The translations under genes were made by a program, and so were the position numbers. A stretch of DNA of 64,000 bases from Siphonodentalium dalli (taxonomy: Eukaryota; Mollusca; Scaphopoda; Gadilida; Siphonodentaliidae), in assembly GCA_032622095.1 (NCBI GenBank), contig CP136065.1, positions 22,678,134 to 22,742,133 on the forward strand, read 5' to 3'. Under the pieces are notes generated by a model. The model did not search any database. It had not been told where the DNA came from and was given only the letters and a program-made list of their open reading frames with translations. The first letter of the stretch is position 1. Every line of letters begins with the position of its first letter. This document shows positions 10,035 through 22,505 of the stretch, piece by piece.

Positions 10035-12833
10035 GTTCTCAATTTTTCAGTAGGGGATTTACACCCATTTTCAGACCACTGCCCAATCCGTTTGCAAATA
10101 CTTACAGGGAAGACAAGTTATCATAAACTCAAAAACGTTAACGCCCAGGCATCGTTACTCCCACACCAAAGGCCAGTGAAATGGAATTCCCTCCTCGCTA
10201 ACAGTTTCCGAAAGGAACTGGAGCTTATCAATTCATCAACTCAGACTGATGACCCAGCTGAGCTTGCTAATTCATTGACTAGCCTGATGCACGCAACAAT
10301 CCAAAAGTGTGGGGCAAAATACATGGACATCAGATCGAGATGTACGCGTACTACGCAAAAGGCTAAATCAGATCGCAAAACAAAATGGTTTGATGCCGAA
10401 TGCCGTGAACTTAAACGATCTATGTACCAAAAAGCGCGCACTATCAGAAAAACCAAGGGAGAGAAGAAATCAGTGCAAGATTTTTATGCCGCCAAAAAAC
10501 AATACAGGCGGGCACTGAAACGTAAACAAAGGGATTATAGAAAGGCCCTAGTGGATAAAATTCGTATACTAGATAGTGATAACCCCAAAGCTTTCTGGGA
10601 TACTCTGGATGAAATAGCTGAGAGGGAGCCCAGGGGACAGGACCCAAGCGGTAATATTTCTCCAAATGAATGGATTGCTTACTTCCGCCAATTAATGAAT
10701 AACACCAATTCAACCCCAAATTGCAAACCTGACCTACCCCCGCTGGGCGCACCCGAGCACAACAGTAAACTCAATAAACCGATTACGGAGTCGGAGATCA
10801 CACATGCCGCCAGAACTCTTGGGAATAATAAATCGTGTGGCCCAGACCGCATCTCAAATGAAATGATTAAAGCATCATTACCACCGCTCTTACCCATATA
10901 TGTAAAACTGTTTAATGGCGTCCTTTCTACTGGCAGTTTCCCGGACTCGTGGCGAAACAGCATGCTCAAGTACATTCACAAGGGTGGAGACACAAGTGAC
11001 CCAAATAATTATAGAGGCATAGCCATATCGAGCTGCCTTTCAAAACATTTCTGCAAAATACTTGATAACAGACTGCATACTTTTCTGGAAGAGGGGAACA
11101 CAATGGACCCATGTCAAATCGGATTCAAAAAAGGGTCCCGCACAGCGGACCACCTATTTTCTCTTCACACTATTGTGGACCAAGCCTTCCGAGAAGGCCG
11201 ACGAGTTTACTCATGTTTCATTGACCTAAAAAGGGCATTTGACACCGTGTGGCGCGAGGGATTATTTTATAAGATGAAGAGACAAGGCATTTCGGGAAAT
11301 TTTCTTAGTGTAATCAGGGATATGTATGCGAAAACGCAATTCTCCATAAAACTAAGGGATGGGCTCACGGCTCCAATTGAAACGACAATTGGTGTCAAAC
11401 AAGGGTGTATCTTGAGCCCGAAAATGTTCAATCTCTACCTTAATGATCTACCAGCCGAATTTAATGACGGATGTGATCCCATAACAGTTGGAAATTCGAT
11501 AATCAACTGTTTAATGTACGCTGATGACATTGTCCTACTATCGAGTAGTGAAAGTGGCTTACAAAATTCATTAGATGTCATCACATCATACTTTAACAAA
11601 TGGCAATTAACTGTGAATATTAACAAATCAAAAATATTGGTGTTCAATAAACCCGGACACCGCTTGAAACAACTGAAATTTTAAATAAACGACTCAGAAT
11701 TGGACGTCGTAAATGAATACCGCTATCTGGGGGTAAATATAACGTCTGCGGGTAAATTCGACCATAAACAGCTCACCAATAAAGGACGCAAGGCACTTTT
11801 TGCCCTTGAGCGCAAACTACCACTGAGCGAACTTGACATACCAACTTGTTGTAAACTGGTTACAAGCACAATTGAGCCAATATCTCTCTATTGTTCGGAG
11901 GTTTGGGGACCGATGTGTCTTAATATAGGCAACTGTCGACCAGGAAGGGCTTTAGAGGATCTATATGATGACCGACCGTATGCTAAACTCAGTCTACATT
12001 TCAACAAAAGGCTGCTCGGGTTATCTAAATATAGCTCCAATATCGGGACACGTGGCGAACTTGGTATATTCCCCGCTGACATCTCGTTAATCATTCGAGC
12101 AATAAAATTTTGGTTCCATTTGCTTGAGTTAGATCACAGGGAAATAGCATCACAATGTTATAAACATTCCTTCTCAACAAAGCAGTCGACTTGGGTTTCC
12201 AGTTTTTCATCCATTTTAGAGCATCTAGGCTTTGGGCCGGTATGGCAAGCTCAGGCGACTCTCAATAAAACGGCCATTTTACGCTCAATTAAAACACAAT
12301 TGCAAGGCCGCTACATTGACTGGTGGCGTGCCCGATTGAGAAAAGACAAAAAACTCACATTATATCGGAGGACGAAACATGATTTTCAAATGGAGACATA
12401 TTTGCAGTTAAATATCAGTAGAACTAATATGTCAAAATTCACACAGTTACGCGTTAGCTCTCACAAATTATCGATTGAAACAGCACGACATCGAAAACAT
12501 ATCAAAAAGTCAAAAGATAAACAATCTGATACATCTACCAACGACCATCGTTGCTGTCCCATCTGTCTTGACGCGACCGAGGACGAACATCATTTCCTCT
12601 TTATATGCCCAGCTTACGCCACTATCAGAACAAGTTTTTTCAACGACATCCGACAAATTTCGGGCATCAATTATTCAATTCTACCAACCGAGGTAGCTTC
12701 TGACATTTTCGTGGGATCGTTCGACAGTCAGATAACCACAAGATTCATCACACTCATAACTAACCTTTTCCACGAAAGAGAGCGAGCAATACTTCGAGAT
12801 TATTCCAATGTTGTGCACCAGTCCACCACTTGA
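10035..12833 (+). pseudogene. LINE endonuclease remnant, reverse transcriptase and C-terminal zinc-finger region
   Basis: The first residues include PFSDHCPI, the end of an APE-type endonuclease (SDH motif). The reverse transcriptase follows, with GPDRISNEMIK, NYRGIAISS, GFKKGSRTADH, FIDLKRAFDTVW (catalytic Asp), GVKQGCILSP and YADDIVLLSS (catalytic Asp pair). The C-terminal region carries CCPICLDATEDEHHFLFIC, a Cys-Cys-His-Cys pattern seen in many LINE ORF2 proteins. A single in-frame TAA at 11682-11684 interrupts the frame just after the YADD block, and the same frame continues to 12833. The RT looks like the I/Jockey-type assemblage, but I do not assign a clade. The missing endonuclease and the stop make it inactive. 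Confidence 0.88.
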
Positions 12834-12992
12834 TTAACGATAACCAAAGTGACAGTTATCTATTGTTATATTGTTATTTTTGTTCCTCATATTGTTATTT
12901 ACTTGTACACTTGTCTTTTGTCATTATTTGTGTAAAGCGTTATGTACCATTGTGGTTTCTTATAACGATTAAATCTTATCTTATCTTATCTT
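10035..12992 (+). mobile_element. 5'-truncated LINE retrotransposon in copy A
   Basis: Copy B contains the empty site ATCGCTA (46199-46205). In copy A the matching ATCACTA occurs on both sides (10028-10034 and 12993-12999), defining a 2958-base insertion with a 7-base target duplication. The left end falls inside the endonuclease domain, as expected for incomplete reverse transcription. The right end is a TTATC pentanucleotide tail (about 12974-12995), not poly(A). The reading frame of the flank fuses by chance to the element, which makes an ORF appear to start at 9915. Confidence 0.92.
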
Positions 12993-14092
12993 ATCACTAT
13001 TATAGAATCGCAGTGGCGAGTGGTGATGTTAAAAGCACAGCATCGACAGAGCATGCGTGTTGATAGAAAAACTTTATTGTAGCATGTCAACAATTGAAAT
13101 TAAGGCTTGTATATGTTGTAATTTGGGCTGAGCTAAGGTTTATATATAATAATGTATATATTAGAGTTGTGAATTGAATTGAAGATTTTTAAAATAACAT
13201 TGTCGTCGTGGACGTTTTATGACCAGGATATTCAATAGACCGCGTCGCTAGAGTGCTAATTTTATAGGCCATTAACCATGCACAGACGCAGCAAATTTTC
13301 ATCAGTGGCAGTCGGCAAGATTTTTTTTGGGGAGGGGGGGGGGCAGCAATATTCCGAAATATATATATATATATACACCCTATTGCCCTAATATATACAT
13401 GATTCATAAATATGAAAATGAACCTATCATATCATATTGCTAATGAATGGCTTGATTATAATTTATTAAATCTGACCGCAATAAACCAAATTAATTTTGT
13501 TTTACTGCGTTACGATAAATTAAAATAAAACGCTCTTTATTGCCACATGACTGAGGGCATCTGGAAATTGAAATGTTTACCAGATGATAATTGTCTAATA
13601 ACTGTAAATTCTTCGCATATATATGCAACCTTTATACAAATATATAATTGTATAATATAACTTGGCCTTTTCCGATAAAAAAAAGAAAAGAAACACAAGC
13701 ACGTGTTTATATAGATAACTGCGTTTAATTATGAGAACTGCGATGTATTTCGGCGAAGTTTTGATTCACAGTGTTCACCCATAGTGCGACAAACTTCAAA
13801 AGCCGCAATTGAATTAATGATCGATTTGCGCGTACAAACTTTATGCTATCATTGCGTATCTATGCATTGTCAATGAGTTACCACATAATCGATCATGTGA
13901 CTATGCTTCTGTTTACATGTGACAATCATGTGATCGGGCCAATGATCATGGGACTTCGTCTACAACACAAACTCTTCAGCTGGCTTCGGATTTTTAAAAA
14001 TCGTTATTAAAATAACGATTGGCGGTTGAATATTAGAATATATGCGTATAATGGACATTTTATATATATATTATCGGTATACTGAAATAATA
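12993..14092. other. Duplication core without gene (copy A); counterpart 46206-47280
   Basis: AT-rich sequence collinear with copy B. It includes a G-run at about 13331-13342 and AT dinucleotide runs. No conserved ORF seen. Confidence 0.5.
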
Positions 14093-15143
14093 CAAGAGAT
14101 GGACTGTCATACCCCCTAGTGGCATACCGCCTAGTGTGGGCATATCTATAACTTATGACTGCTATACTCAGACAGATAGACCCAAAAATCAGCATTTTCA
14201 TATAAACGAAGATGAATAACTATAGCACAAAAAACAAAACAAAACAGTTGAATATGCCATTAATTTAAATGTCCTCATAGTGGTGAACATCCATACAAAA
14301 TTTCATTGTGATCGGAGCATTACTGTTCAAGTTATGACCTGAACAGACATCGGATGGACCAAACAGCCAACATGTCCAGATAAACGAACTTGAATAACTC
14401 TAGAATGGAAAAGCCAAACAGAACAATGGAACCCCCTATTGAATGTCCTCACAGTGGTGAACACCCATACCAAATTTCATTGAGATCCCAACACAACTGT
14501 TGAAGTTACGACATGAACAGACACCAGACGGACCAAAAAGCCAACATTTCTAGATAAACAAAGATGTATAACTCTAGAATAGAAAATCCGAACAAAGCGA
14601 TGGAACCCTCTTTTTAATGTCCTCATAGTAGTGAACATCCATACCAAATTTCATTGAGATCCCAGCACAACTGTTGAAGTTACGACATGAACAGACACCA
14701 GACAGACTAAAAAGCCAACATTTCCAGATAAACAAAGATGAATAACTCTAGAATGGAAAATCCGAACAAAACGATGGTACCCTCTATTTAATGTCCTCAT
14801 AGTTGTGAACATCCATACCAAATTTCATTGAGATTCGAGCACTACTGTTCATGTTATGACATGAACAGACACCAGACGGACCAAAAATCCAACATTTCCA
14901 GATAAACAAAGATGAATAACTCTAGAATGGAAAATCCGAACAAAACGATGGAACCCTCTATTTAATATCCTCATAGTAGTGAACATCCATACCTAATTTC
15001 ATTGAGATCCGAGCACTATTGTTCAAGTTATGACATGAACAGACATCGGACAGACGTAAGGACGGCTCGACATACGCACGGACACACGGACGGACGGACA
15101 GGTGCAAAACAGTATACCCCCCCTTTTTTTTTTTAAAGGGGGT
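14093..15143. mobile_element. Modular repeat element: ~174-base tandem units and hairpin end
   Basis: Five tandem units of about 174 bases (each with CAAATTTCATTG-type and GAATAACTCTAGAATGG-type blocks) run from about 14210 to 15060. GACGGACGGAC-type repeats follow, then a terminal palindrome in which GTATACCCCCC pairs with GGGGGTATA (about 15110-15145). Copy B lacks it: there the flanks meet directly near 47810-47830. It is therefore an insertion. ATAATA at both edges may be a target duplication, but the flank is too simple to be sure. No ORF. Confidence 0.72.
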
Positions 15144-16013
15144 ATAATAAAAAAAAAAAATTCAGGATCATATTGCTTTTAAAAAAAATTTAATTAAATA
15201 AACACACAAAAACATGAGCTCACTATGGGCCTATATTAGAATGAAATGAGTCCAAAATGAGCCTATGTGAATATTTAGTTCCAATATGAACCTATTTGTA
15301 TGAGGATTTCAGCACCAATGTAAACTTTTTATGTATGTGTTTTCACTGTGGCTCATGCCACCCAATGGAATAATCGGTATAAGTCCAATATATGGGCTTA
15401 CTCTTGAATCAAATAAGTCCAATATGAATCAAATGTCAATATTTAGGTCCAATATGAACCTATCTGCATGTGGATATATTGAAGTAACATATAATAGATA
15501 TTATCTCTAAGAGATAGGATCTGTCTGTCATTTGTGCGAATAGCACACAGGAGCCGCAGGCTGCTGACGCAAAAAGTTGCAACAGGGCCGCAGGCCCCTC
15601 CGATGCTGAATAAATCATCAGCGCCCCTGCCATTTTCCACAATCGAACAACTGCAATACAAGGTTTAGGTCAGTGCATCTTTTCATAACAAGTTTTATAT
15701 ACATGTATTTTCTGGGGTATAAAATAACACATATGAATCAAAGACACCTGTCCATAAATGGTTCTATCAATTAATTATGATTTTATTTCAATTTCTCAGG
15801 TATTATACATTCAACCTTATGGGACAGTTTTACATACTATTTTTAGAACAGATCAATCATGAAATTTTAGGCGAACTCACGGAAACAATTGGAGCATAGG
15901 AAGAGGGAGAACTATGGCTTGTTGCCATTCATCAAAAAGTTCTTCCGTTGAATGGCAACAAGCCATAGTTCTGACTAAATCCTGAAATATTACCCATAAT
16001 TCTGCTGTGGTTA
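15144..16013. other. Duplication core without gene; includes a hairpin at 15910-15975
   Basis: The stretch contains the GC-richer block (15545-15660) that is triplicated in copy B. It ends in a hairpin where CTATGGCTTGTTGCCATTCA pairs with its inverse around a short loop. The same hairpin family recurs at 49520-49580, 29400-29480 and 35940-36100. Confidence 0.6.
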
Positions 16014-16272
16014 AAAAATGCTAAATTTGAGTGATCAAATTATAGTTTTACAAATGACCGGAACTATTCATTATGACGTTAGGATTATCCCCTCTAGCTA
16101 TTAATCGACTCGCCTTGTTACGCGAAGCATGACCAACCAATCAATTTTAACCTCACCCAAGTCACGCTGAGTGAATAGAGTCCGTCCCTAATCCCCTAAC
16201 TTTCCTTCTGGCGGTTATCGTCAACCACGACAGGAAATTGTTATTGACAGAAAGCGCGGAGGCGGGACGGGC
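16014..16272 (-). repeat. DIRS 3' inverted terminal repeat
   Basis: The downstream end of the element. Its first ~64 bases (AAATGCTAAATTTGAGTGAT...) are unique to this end and recur inverted at 16273-16337. The following ~165 bases are the inverse of the 5' repeat at 23909-24085. Confidence 0.83.
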
Positions 16273-16380
16273 CGTCATAATGAATAGTTCCGGTCATTCG
16301 TAAAACTATAATTTGATCACTCAAATTTAGCATTTTTACGTCATGACCTCCACTATTCATTATGACGTTAGGAATAATAC
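16273..16380 (-). other. DIRS internal complementary region (circle-junction template)
   Basis: 16273-16337 is the reverse complement of the left terminus (16014-16077). 16338-16380 is the reverse complement of the right terminus (about 24046-24085), beginning ACGTCATGACCTCCACTA. The two are fused directly. The segment is thus the complement of a joined right-left end. In known DIRS1 elements this region is thought to template completion of the circular intermediate, and it lies at the same place as here, next to the downstream repeat. Confidence 0.85.
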
Positions 16381-16721
16381 AGATTCCAACAGAAACACAT
16401 GGAGGTGGGATATCCACAACTCAACAATGTCAATAAAACTAGCAGAACTCACCCCAAAACTTGGCAAGCCATCCCTGCTAAGAACTGTATATATACATGT
16501 ATATCTTCAGTCTAAAAATTTGCGATTGCTGTCATCCGACTCAATCCTCATTATCATAACATGAAACACAAAGCCACACTGGTCTGTCTGCTCCCAGGTG
16601 GAAGCACCATACTGTATATACATCCCCAAACATATAAACAACATCTTAGAGATACTTTCTCCAAATGGCGACTCGCCAGAAATATGTAGTTAAAACACCA
16701 TTGAATCTCTACTCCGTAGAA

Positions 16722-16836
16722 TTATTGTCTCCCTGACAAAACCTCAATATTCAATGGCTTCAAATAGTGTCGAATGAACGTAGAATCCTGCGTCCAATCT
16801 GCAGCCTCACCTGCTGAAGGGTCTATTCTCATTGCA
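16722..16836 (-). pseudogene. DIRS tyrosine recombinase, C-terminal piece with catalytic Tyr
   Basis: On the minus strand this encodes GEAADWTQDSTFIRHYLKPL and ends at a TAA (16724-16722). The Tyr codon at 16766-16764 in the HY motif fits the nucleophile of DIRS recombinases. It is separated from the rest of the enzyme by the element at 16837-18174. When the duplicated TGCA is counted once, the two parts are in the same frame. Confidence 0.8.
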
Positions 16837-18174
16837 CACGCGCGTGCGATTAATCGCAGCGTTTTTTAAGGTGCGTGTTAACATAACGCAGAGCGATTCG
16901 TGATCAATTACCTTCCTCAAACAACCACGTCCTATTCGTGACCAATCATCTTATGCAATCAACCTCGTCATCGAGATAGCCGTTACAGAGAATGGCATGG
17001 TTCACTCGGTCACATACACTATCCAGTATGGTCATGCTCATAACTGATGGGCGATACAATAATAAATGAAGTACGTAAAGGAAATGGCTTGGAAAGAAGT
17101 TTCCAACGTATAGCTAGCATCAGTGGTGATTTTTGTAGAATTCAATCGCATTATATTACCTGTCAGTCTCGCGCAAAACTGTACCCAATATTGTGAATAT
17201 ATAGATTGATAGTAATGTGCCGTTTAGCATGTGCGATCACTGATGATAAGCCGCCGATGAAGATCAAATTGAAATCAATCGCTCATGCGAACAGCGTCCT
17301 GGCGACAGAATGAGACCTGAAACGATGCGTGTGCGACTCTTAAGGTCGAATTCTGAGTCCCATCACTTATTCTATTTGAATGGTGGTTCGGCAATTCTAG
17401 TGCCGCGTGTCACTGTTGCCAGCGGCTATACAAATGAGCACTCCATGATGGGGGAGGGGGTCTGAAAAAAAACGCTCATACACAGGGTTGAACATAAAAA
17501 TCCCTCCCAACCATGGGTCTACCATCCTCCCTACATGCAATTCTATTTGTTTTTCCTCCAACAGATTGGGGTCTCACCCCCTCTTTCCCCTTAATTTTTA
17601 CTGGATATCATATGTTTGAGTACAACTGTTTTAAATGAGCTTTATTCAGAAAGACGATTTTTGTCAGACCTAGCTAACTATAAAGTAAAATTTTGAAAGA
17701 TCTAATTCAACCACTTGAATCGTACACTTTTGATAATCTTGAGTGATAATAACAATTATATACATAAAACTCCTGGGTTGTGATCATACTATATAGTGTT
17801 ATATACGTTTCAAGCTGGAATAAAATATGCATATTTATGCCCAACTACATGGAATTGAACCCTATATTTCTAATTATAATTAGCTAGATATAAATTGTGT
17901 CCTCAAAACGGCATGGCTCGTTATACTCAACTTATACCTGAGTAAATCTAACTGAGGAAAATTAAAGTTAATGTGTCAGCATATATATATGTGGTCACCC
18001 ACAACCAAAAGTACTTTATCATCATCCAACATACCCTAGCCCTGTGTATGAATGTGTTCGTCAGACCCCACCCCTATTGGGGGAACTCTTGACAGTGGGA
18101 GGAAGGAATGCAATCGAGCGCACATATAGAGCAGCTCGACCTTAAAAAACGCTGCGATTAATCGCACGCGCGTG
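16837..18174. mobile_element. Non-autonomous DNA element inserted in the DIRS recombinase
   Basis: Perfect inverted repeats of about 36 bases bound it (starting CACGCGCGTGCGATTAATCG; outer copies 16837-16872 and 18139-18174). TGCA flanks both sides (16833-16836, 18175-18178) as a 4-base target duplication. The 1338-base interior carries only scattered short ORFs. Superfamily is unassigned. The first bases CAC would suit CMC/Chapaev-type ends but are not proof. Confidence 0.83.
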
Positions 18175-18994
18175 TGCACCGTTGCAACGCGCCCAAGCTG
18201 GACCCACACTGCGTGTAGAATGACCCGAAATCGCAGGAACTGGCTGATTCTTCAAATCATAGCACAGCTTGATGCATTCCACCAACCAGCGAGATCTAGT
18301 CTGACTAGAAACTGGATAGTGTGGTTTAGAATATGATAGGAATAAAAACATACTGCTGACTGCGGAAGTTGCTTCAAAACGCAATCCTGATGTTCTCTGG
18401 ATATAATGCAGAATAGTTCTTTTAGAATCCAACTGTTCACAGTCCGGAAAGGCCGGTATAAAAATAGATTGAGAGTGATGTGCAGGCCGATCTTGCTTAG
18501 CCAGTCCAGCTCTCATAAAGGTAAGACCTTGCTGTTGAATATTGACATATCCTTCACCCAGTTTAAGCGCTTGCAAATCACTGCAACGTCTGAAAGATGT
18601 GACCGCAATCAACAGCACCGTTTCGAACGTCACCAGTTTCAACGATCCATCCTCCAAAGGTTCAAAAGGTCTTGACTGTAAACATTCTAAAATAAGAGAA
18701 AGATCCCATGTTGGTAAAAGTTGTCTAAGGGGAGGTCGTTCATAATAACCCCTTTGAGAAGTTGAATGATTTTGGGATGTTGACCTATGGGAAAACAATC
18801 GATGCAAGGCAAAAATGCTGATAACATAGAGCGATATCCAGTGATCGTAGAATATGCTACCCTTTTTCGAACAGATCTGACAAAAAATTAGCACATTCTG
18901 TCAAAGTCGCCTTATAGGGATCAACTTGTTTTCCCAAACACCAGCTATGGAATTGTCGAAATTTGCTAGCATAACCTTTTCTTGTTCCCTTTCG
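18175..18994 (-). pseudogene. DIRS tyrosine recombinase, N-terminal and core part
   Basis: The N-terminal part includes SWRKGTRKGYASKFRQFHSW and a DLFEKG region. After a frameshift near 18860-18890 the core reads PPLRQLLPTWDLSLILECL and LKLVTFETVLLIAVTSFRRC, with the first catalytic Arg, then SGHSTRSVGPAWARC with the HxxR motif. The catalytic Tyr is on the displaced piece at 16722-16836. The enzyme would act in the nucleus, integrating circular DIRS DNA. Broken by a frameshift and an insertion. Confidence 0.82.
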
Positions 18995-20308
18995 CCAGGA
19001 GTGGGACAAAAGCTGTCGAACTCCTGACGAAGAGCCATCTGTTTCGAACTGTTGGTTGAGAGTAGCCAAGACATCAGATTCAACATTTTGAGATTGGCAT
19101 GCATTATTTCCCCGTTCGTCTGTGTCAAGAGATTCGGACCCAGATGTAATTTGACTGGAAAAGCTACTAGCAAATTCAACAACCGAGGATACCAACATTG
19201 ATTTGGCCACCTTGGAGTGATCATTATCACGGTGCAAGGAAATCTCTCGAGATGGCCCAGAACACGCATTATTAATGGAAACGGAGGGAATGCACATAGA
19301 AACAGATTCGTCCAAGGAATGGTTAAGGCATCCTGTGCCCATGCTAATGGATGGGGAATCCAAGAACAAAACCGGTTGATCTGTCGGTTGTCCCATGTTG
19401 CAAACATGTCGATTGTGGAACAACCCCAAATCTGAAAAAGATTCTGGACCACCGTTTTGTTCAGGCACCATTCGTTCTGATTGAGAGATCTCCGGCTGTA
19501 ATAATCTGCTATTACATTGAGCCGACCCTGAATGTGAGCGGCTGATATCATTATATTGTGCTCGAGAGCCAGATGCCAATTTCAGTGTCAACTGACATAG
19601 TATGGGATATTTGGTTCCTCCTTGTTTGTTTAAATACTGAACCACAGTTGAGTTGTCGCAGCGAATCAAAACATGTTTGCCGACAATCATTGGTAGAAAC
19701 CGACGAAGGGACTGAATAACTGCCTCCAGCTCTAGTTGATTAATATGGCTCAATTTTTGAAAAGGAGACCACACTCCCTGAACTACGAGATTGTCTATTG
19801 TGCCTGCCCAACCATGTCGCCCGCTGGCATCAGTGGTAATCGTCACTACCGGAGTTGAAATTTGCAGTGGTTGCCCTTGCGCAATATTTACATCGTTCAA
19901 CCACCAATTGAGACAAGCCTTCAGGTTTGTTGACCTCGGTATTATCGTCTCTAAACTCATTCGACTTGGTGACCAATTTTGCAGAAGATGCTGTTGAAGT
20001 GGGCGCATGAACAGCCGAGCATTTGGAATCACGGATATAAGCGAGGCTATCATTCCTAGTAACACCAAAAACTGTCGCGCTGTTACATTCAGTTGACTGA
20101 GCCTTAGAACAGCTTGTTATAGACCCGATAGTCTCTCTTGAGTAGGGAATACTGTTCCTGCTCCCAGATAAATGAACCGAAGGGACGGAGTTAGATTTGA
20201 TTTCTCTTGATTTATCAAGAACCTCAATTCGGTCAGGGTTTGAATTACTAACGATCGATCGTTTAGCAACTGATTGCGAAACCGATTCACTACTAACCAG
20301 TCGTCTAA
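18995..20308 (-). pseudogene. DIRS reverse transcriptase C-terminus, RNase H and following domain
   Basis: It begins with LDDWLVVNRFRNQLL (end of the RT active-site block and thumb) and KSNLTPSLRFIYLG. After a frameshift near 20060-20120 it continues with IPNARLFMRPLQQHLL. RNase H follows: TTDASGRHGWAG (Asp), INQLELEAV (Glu), CDNSTVVQYLNKQGG (Asp). Near 19555 the frame shifts again into AAHIQGRLNVIADYYSRR, then a conserved DIRS block with IDMFATWDNRQ, AFPPFPLIMRVL and WPNQCWYPRLL. At least two frameshifts break it. Confidence 0.82.
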
Positions 20309-21907
20309 GGTGACGTTCACACATAGCCGGTGAAGCCGTTACCCGGCGAACCCGTTAGCCGGCGAAGGTTGGGCAGAGTGTTTACACATCGCCGGCGAAG
20401 ATACGCATATATTCATGTGTCTCCTTTACTTCATAATAGTTTTCGTTTTAGTTCTCACTGAACTGCAATATGATATTGCTGTACACCTGTAAACATCTAG
20501 CCGCTTCCTGTTAGAGATATGGTTGGGCAGTATAGTGAAATGAAACTTTTTAGAAATGGAAATGCCGAAATTATTAATATCCAACTCAAACTTTCAGGTA
20601 TTGCTATTGGTAATTTTATAGATATTTAAAAAACATTGTTAATGGTTTGTTTTGGTTCACAAACTTCACATACAGCCTGTGAAGTGAGTGTCGCACCAAA
20701 AGCATGGCCATTGTCAGTTTTGAGATCTGTTCGTCGCATACATCTACAAATTGGGTGTCTAATCATTCGGATTGGATTTTATATTATATATATAAGTTTC
20801 AACATCGCGAATCAAATGTGACACATTTTCCGTTTGCACATTATACAATAAAATATGTTTTTCATTTTACTCGGGCGTTCACCATGTCCATGTATATAGG
20901 GCCGTGGCGATGGGGGTGTCTCATCCCAACTTTAATCAAAATATTCAAAAGCTGGAAATTTCATACCTGACACGGCAATAGTTGGACATTTGACATCAGC
21001 AATATGATGAAATTGTTCTCGTAGTTTTATTTTCAACAATTTGTTATTGGTGATTTCTTTAGGCAACATTTGCTTATTTTTTGACCAAATTGTTGGACTG
21101 AAATGACCATCAGTTGGAAATGATCCAACCTTATTAGAGGTGCGTCAAGTTTGGAAAATGTCCAACAATTGGAAATCTTAAGGCTGGATGCTAGGATTTA
21201 GCAATTTTCAGGGTTCAGATTAATTTTTTTTATCACACCTGGCCATAACCACGGTCGGTCGATAAATTCCAAAGATGAACAGTCCCACACCTCCAAATCA
21301 GGCCCTCTAGACCCGTCCCTGTGTAAATATGTCCATAGCGCACTCAGATTTAGATTATTGAACTAATTGTCCATTAAGTTTGAATCCACAGAAACGTGCC
21401 ATCCCATTTCTTCCATATATATATATGGACATACATGTACATGAATTAATTCCATCGAATGCGCAACAAATGTACCATGCACATGCAGAGTACGTGTACC
21501 ATCATCGGTTAGTATTTATAATAATAGCTTATAACCAAGATGCGTGACCACCGACCTGACAGCTGATTAGAGACAATCAAACTGGCACGCTGACCAATAT
21601 ATACACAGGTGAAAAGCGGGCTGGTCTATCAGCGATTGCACAATAATATTGTTCGAGTTAATTGTTGAAAGGAAATCACCCATGACGGCATGACCCCAGA
21701 TAAACATCTAACTTAACTGCAGAGCGAATTAGAATCCATACGACAATCAGGTGCTTGTACTAAATCATTTTTATTCAAAAGTTGAAAACCGTGTAGCTGA
21801 GTATCCGGATAGCCGTAATTCTTATCCGGCGAAGTATAAACACTCTATTGTTATCGCTGCCGGCTACAGCGAATGCGATCTTCGCCGGGTAATGTATAAA
21901 CACCCCC
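20309..21907. mobile_element. Harbinger-like MITE inserted in the DIRS RT active site
   Basis: The 1599-base element has related ends: left GGTGACGTTCACACAT; right, reverse-complemented, GGGGGTGTTTATACAT. It is flanked by TAA on both sides (20306-20308 and 21908-21910), a 3-base TTA/TAA target typical of PIF/Harbinger. Subterminal CCGGCGAAG motifs recur near both ends. No transposase ORF is visible. It splits the RT exactly at the YLDD codons. Confidence 0.72.
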
Positions 21908-22505
21908 TAAGTAGGTTATCAGTCTTACACCGCGTTTTCTCAGCAATGCTGCTGCTACTGACGTGAGACGTGTGAAAATTCGAGGTGACATGGTCGGGCC
22001 GAAGCAAAGAGCACGAAATTGATAATTTTTCTTGCGAAATCGGAACCGAAAATACTTTCTGTGTGCTTTTGCAATCAAAATGTGATTGTAAGCGTCATAT
22101 AAAACCAGGGTTATTGCATGATCTCCCCGGTTTACTAATTGGAACACTGATTTTAGAGTGTCCATTTTGAAATGTGTTTGCACGATATAACGATTCAGAA
22201 GTTTTACATTCAGAACTGGTCTGAATTTTCCGTTCTTTTTGGGGACCAGAAAAATTTTGGACCCGAAACGTTTTTGCAGAAGTTGATGTACTTCTGGCTG
22301 TACCAAATCTCCCTGGTGTGGAGGAAGATTGGTTTCCCTCACACCGGAGAATTTTGGAACAGTATGAAATTCCAGACGTAAACCCTGGGATATTATGCTC
22401 AACACATACGGGTCGCTTGTGATTGCTTTCCAAGATGTCATAAAATGAGACAAGGGACCCCCAACCGGAATTTCTGGCATAGGATTTATTATACTTACAC
22501 GATAG
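21908..22505 (-). pseudogene. DIRS reverse transcriptase, N-terminal part
   Basis: The translation carries GGPLSHFMTSWKAITSDPYV, FLVPKKNGKFRPVLNVKLLN, FKMDTLKSVFQLVNRGDHAI, LYDAYNHILIAKAHRKYF, FRALCFGPTMSPRIFTRL and KRGVRLITYL. This is the RT of the DIRS family up to the YLDD motif, where the MITE interrupts it. In the first catalytic block the usual Asp before L-x-D-A-Y is a Val (ITLVLYDAY). That would also disable the enzyme, although only the second Asp of the block is strictly needed by some readings. Confidence 0.85.

Noticed and set aside
15443-15661. Small Cys-rich protein on the minus strand, repeated in copy B
   Set aside because: It recurs only because the DNA is repeated; there are frame-breaking differences between copies and no domain.
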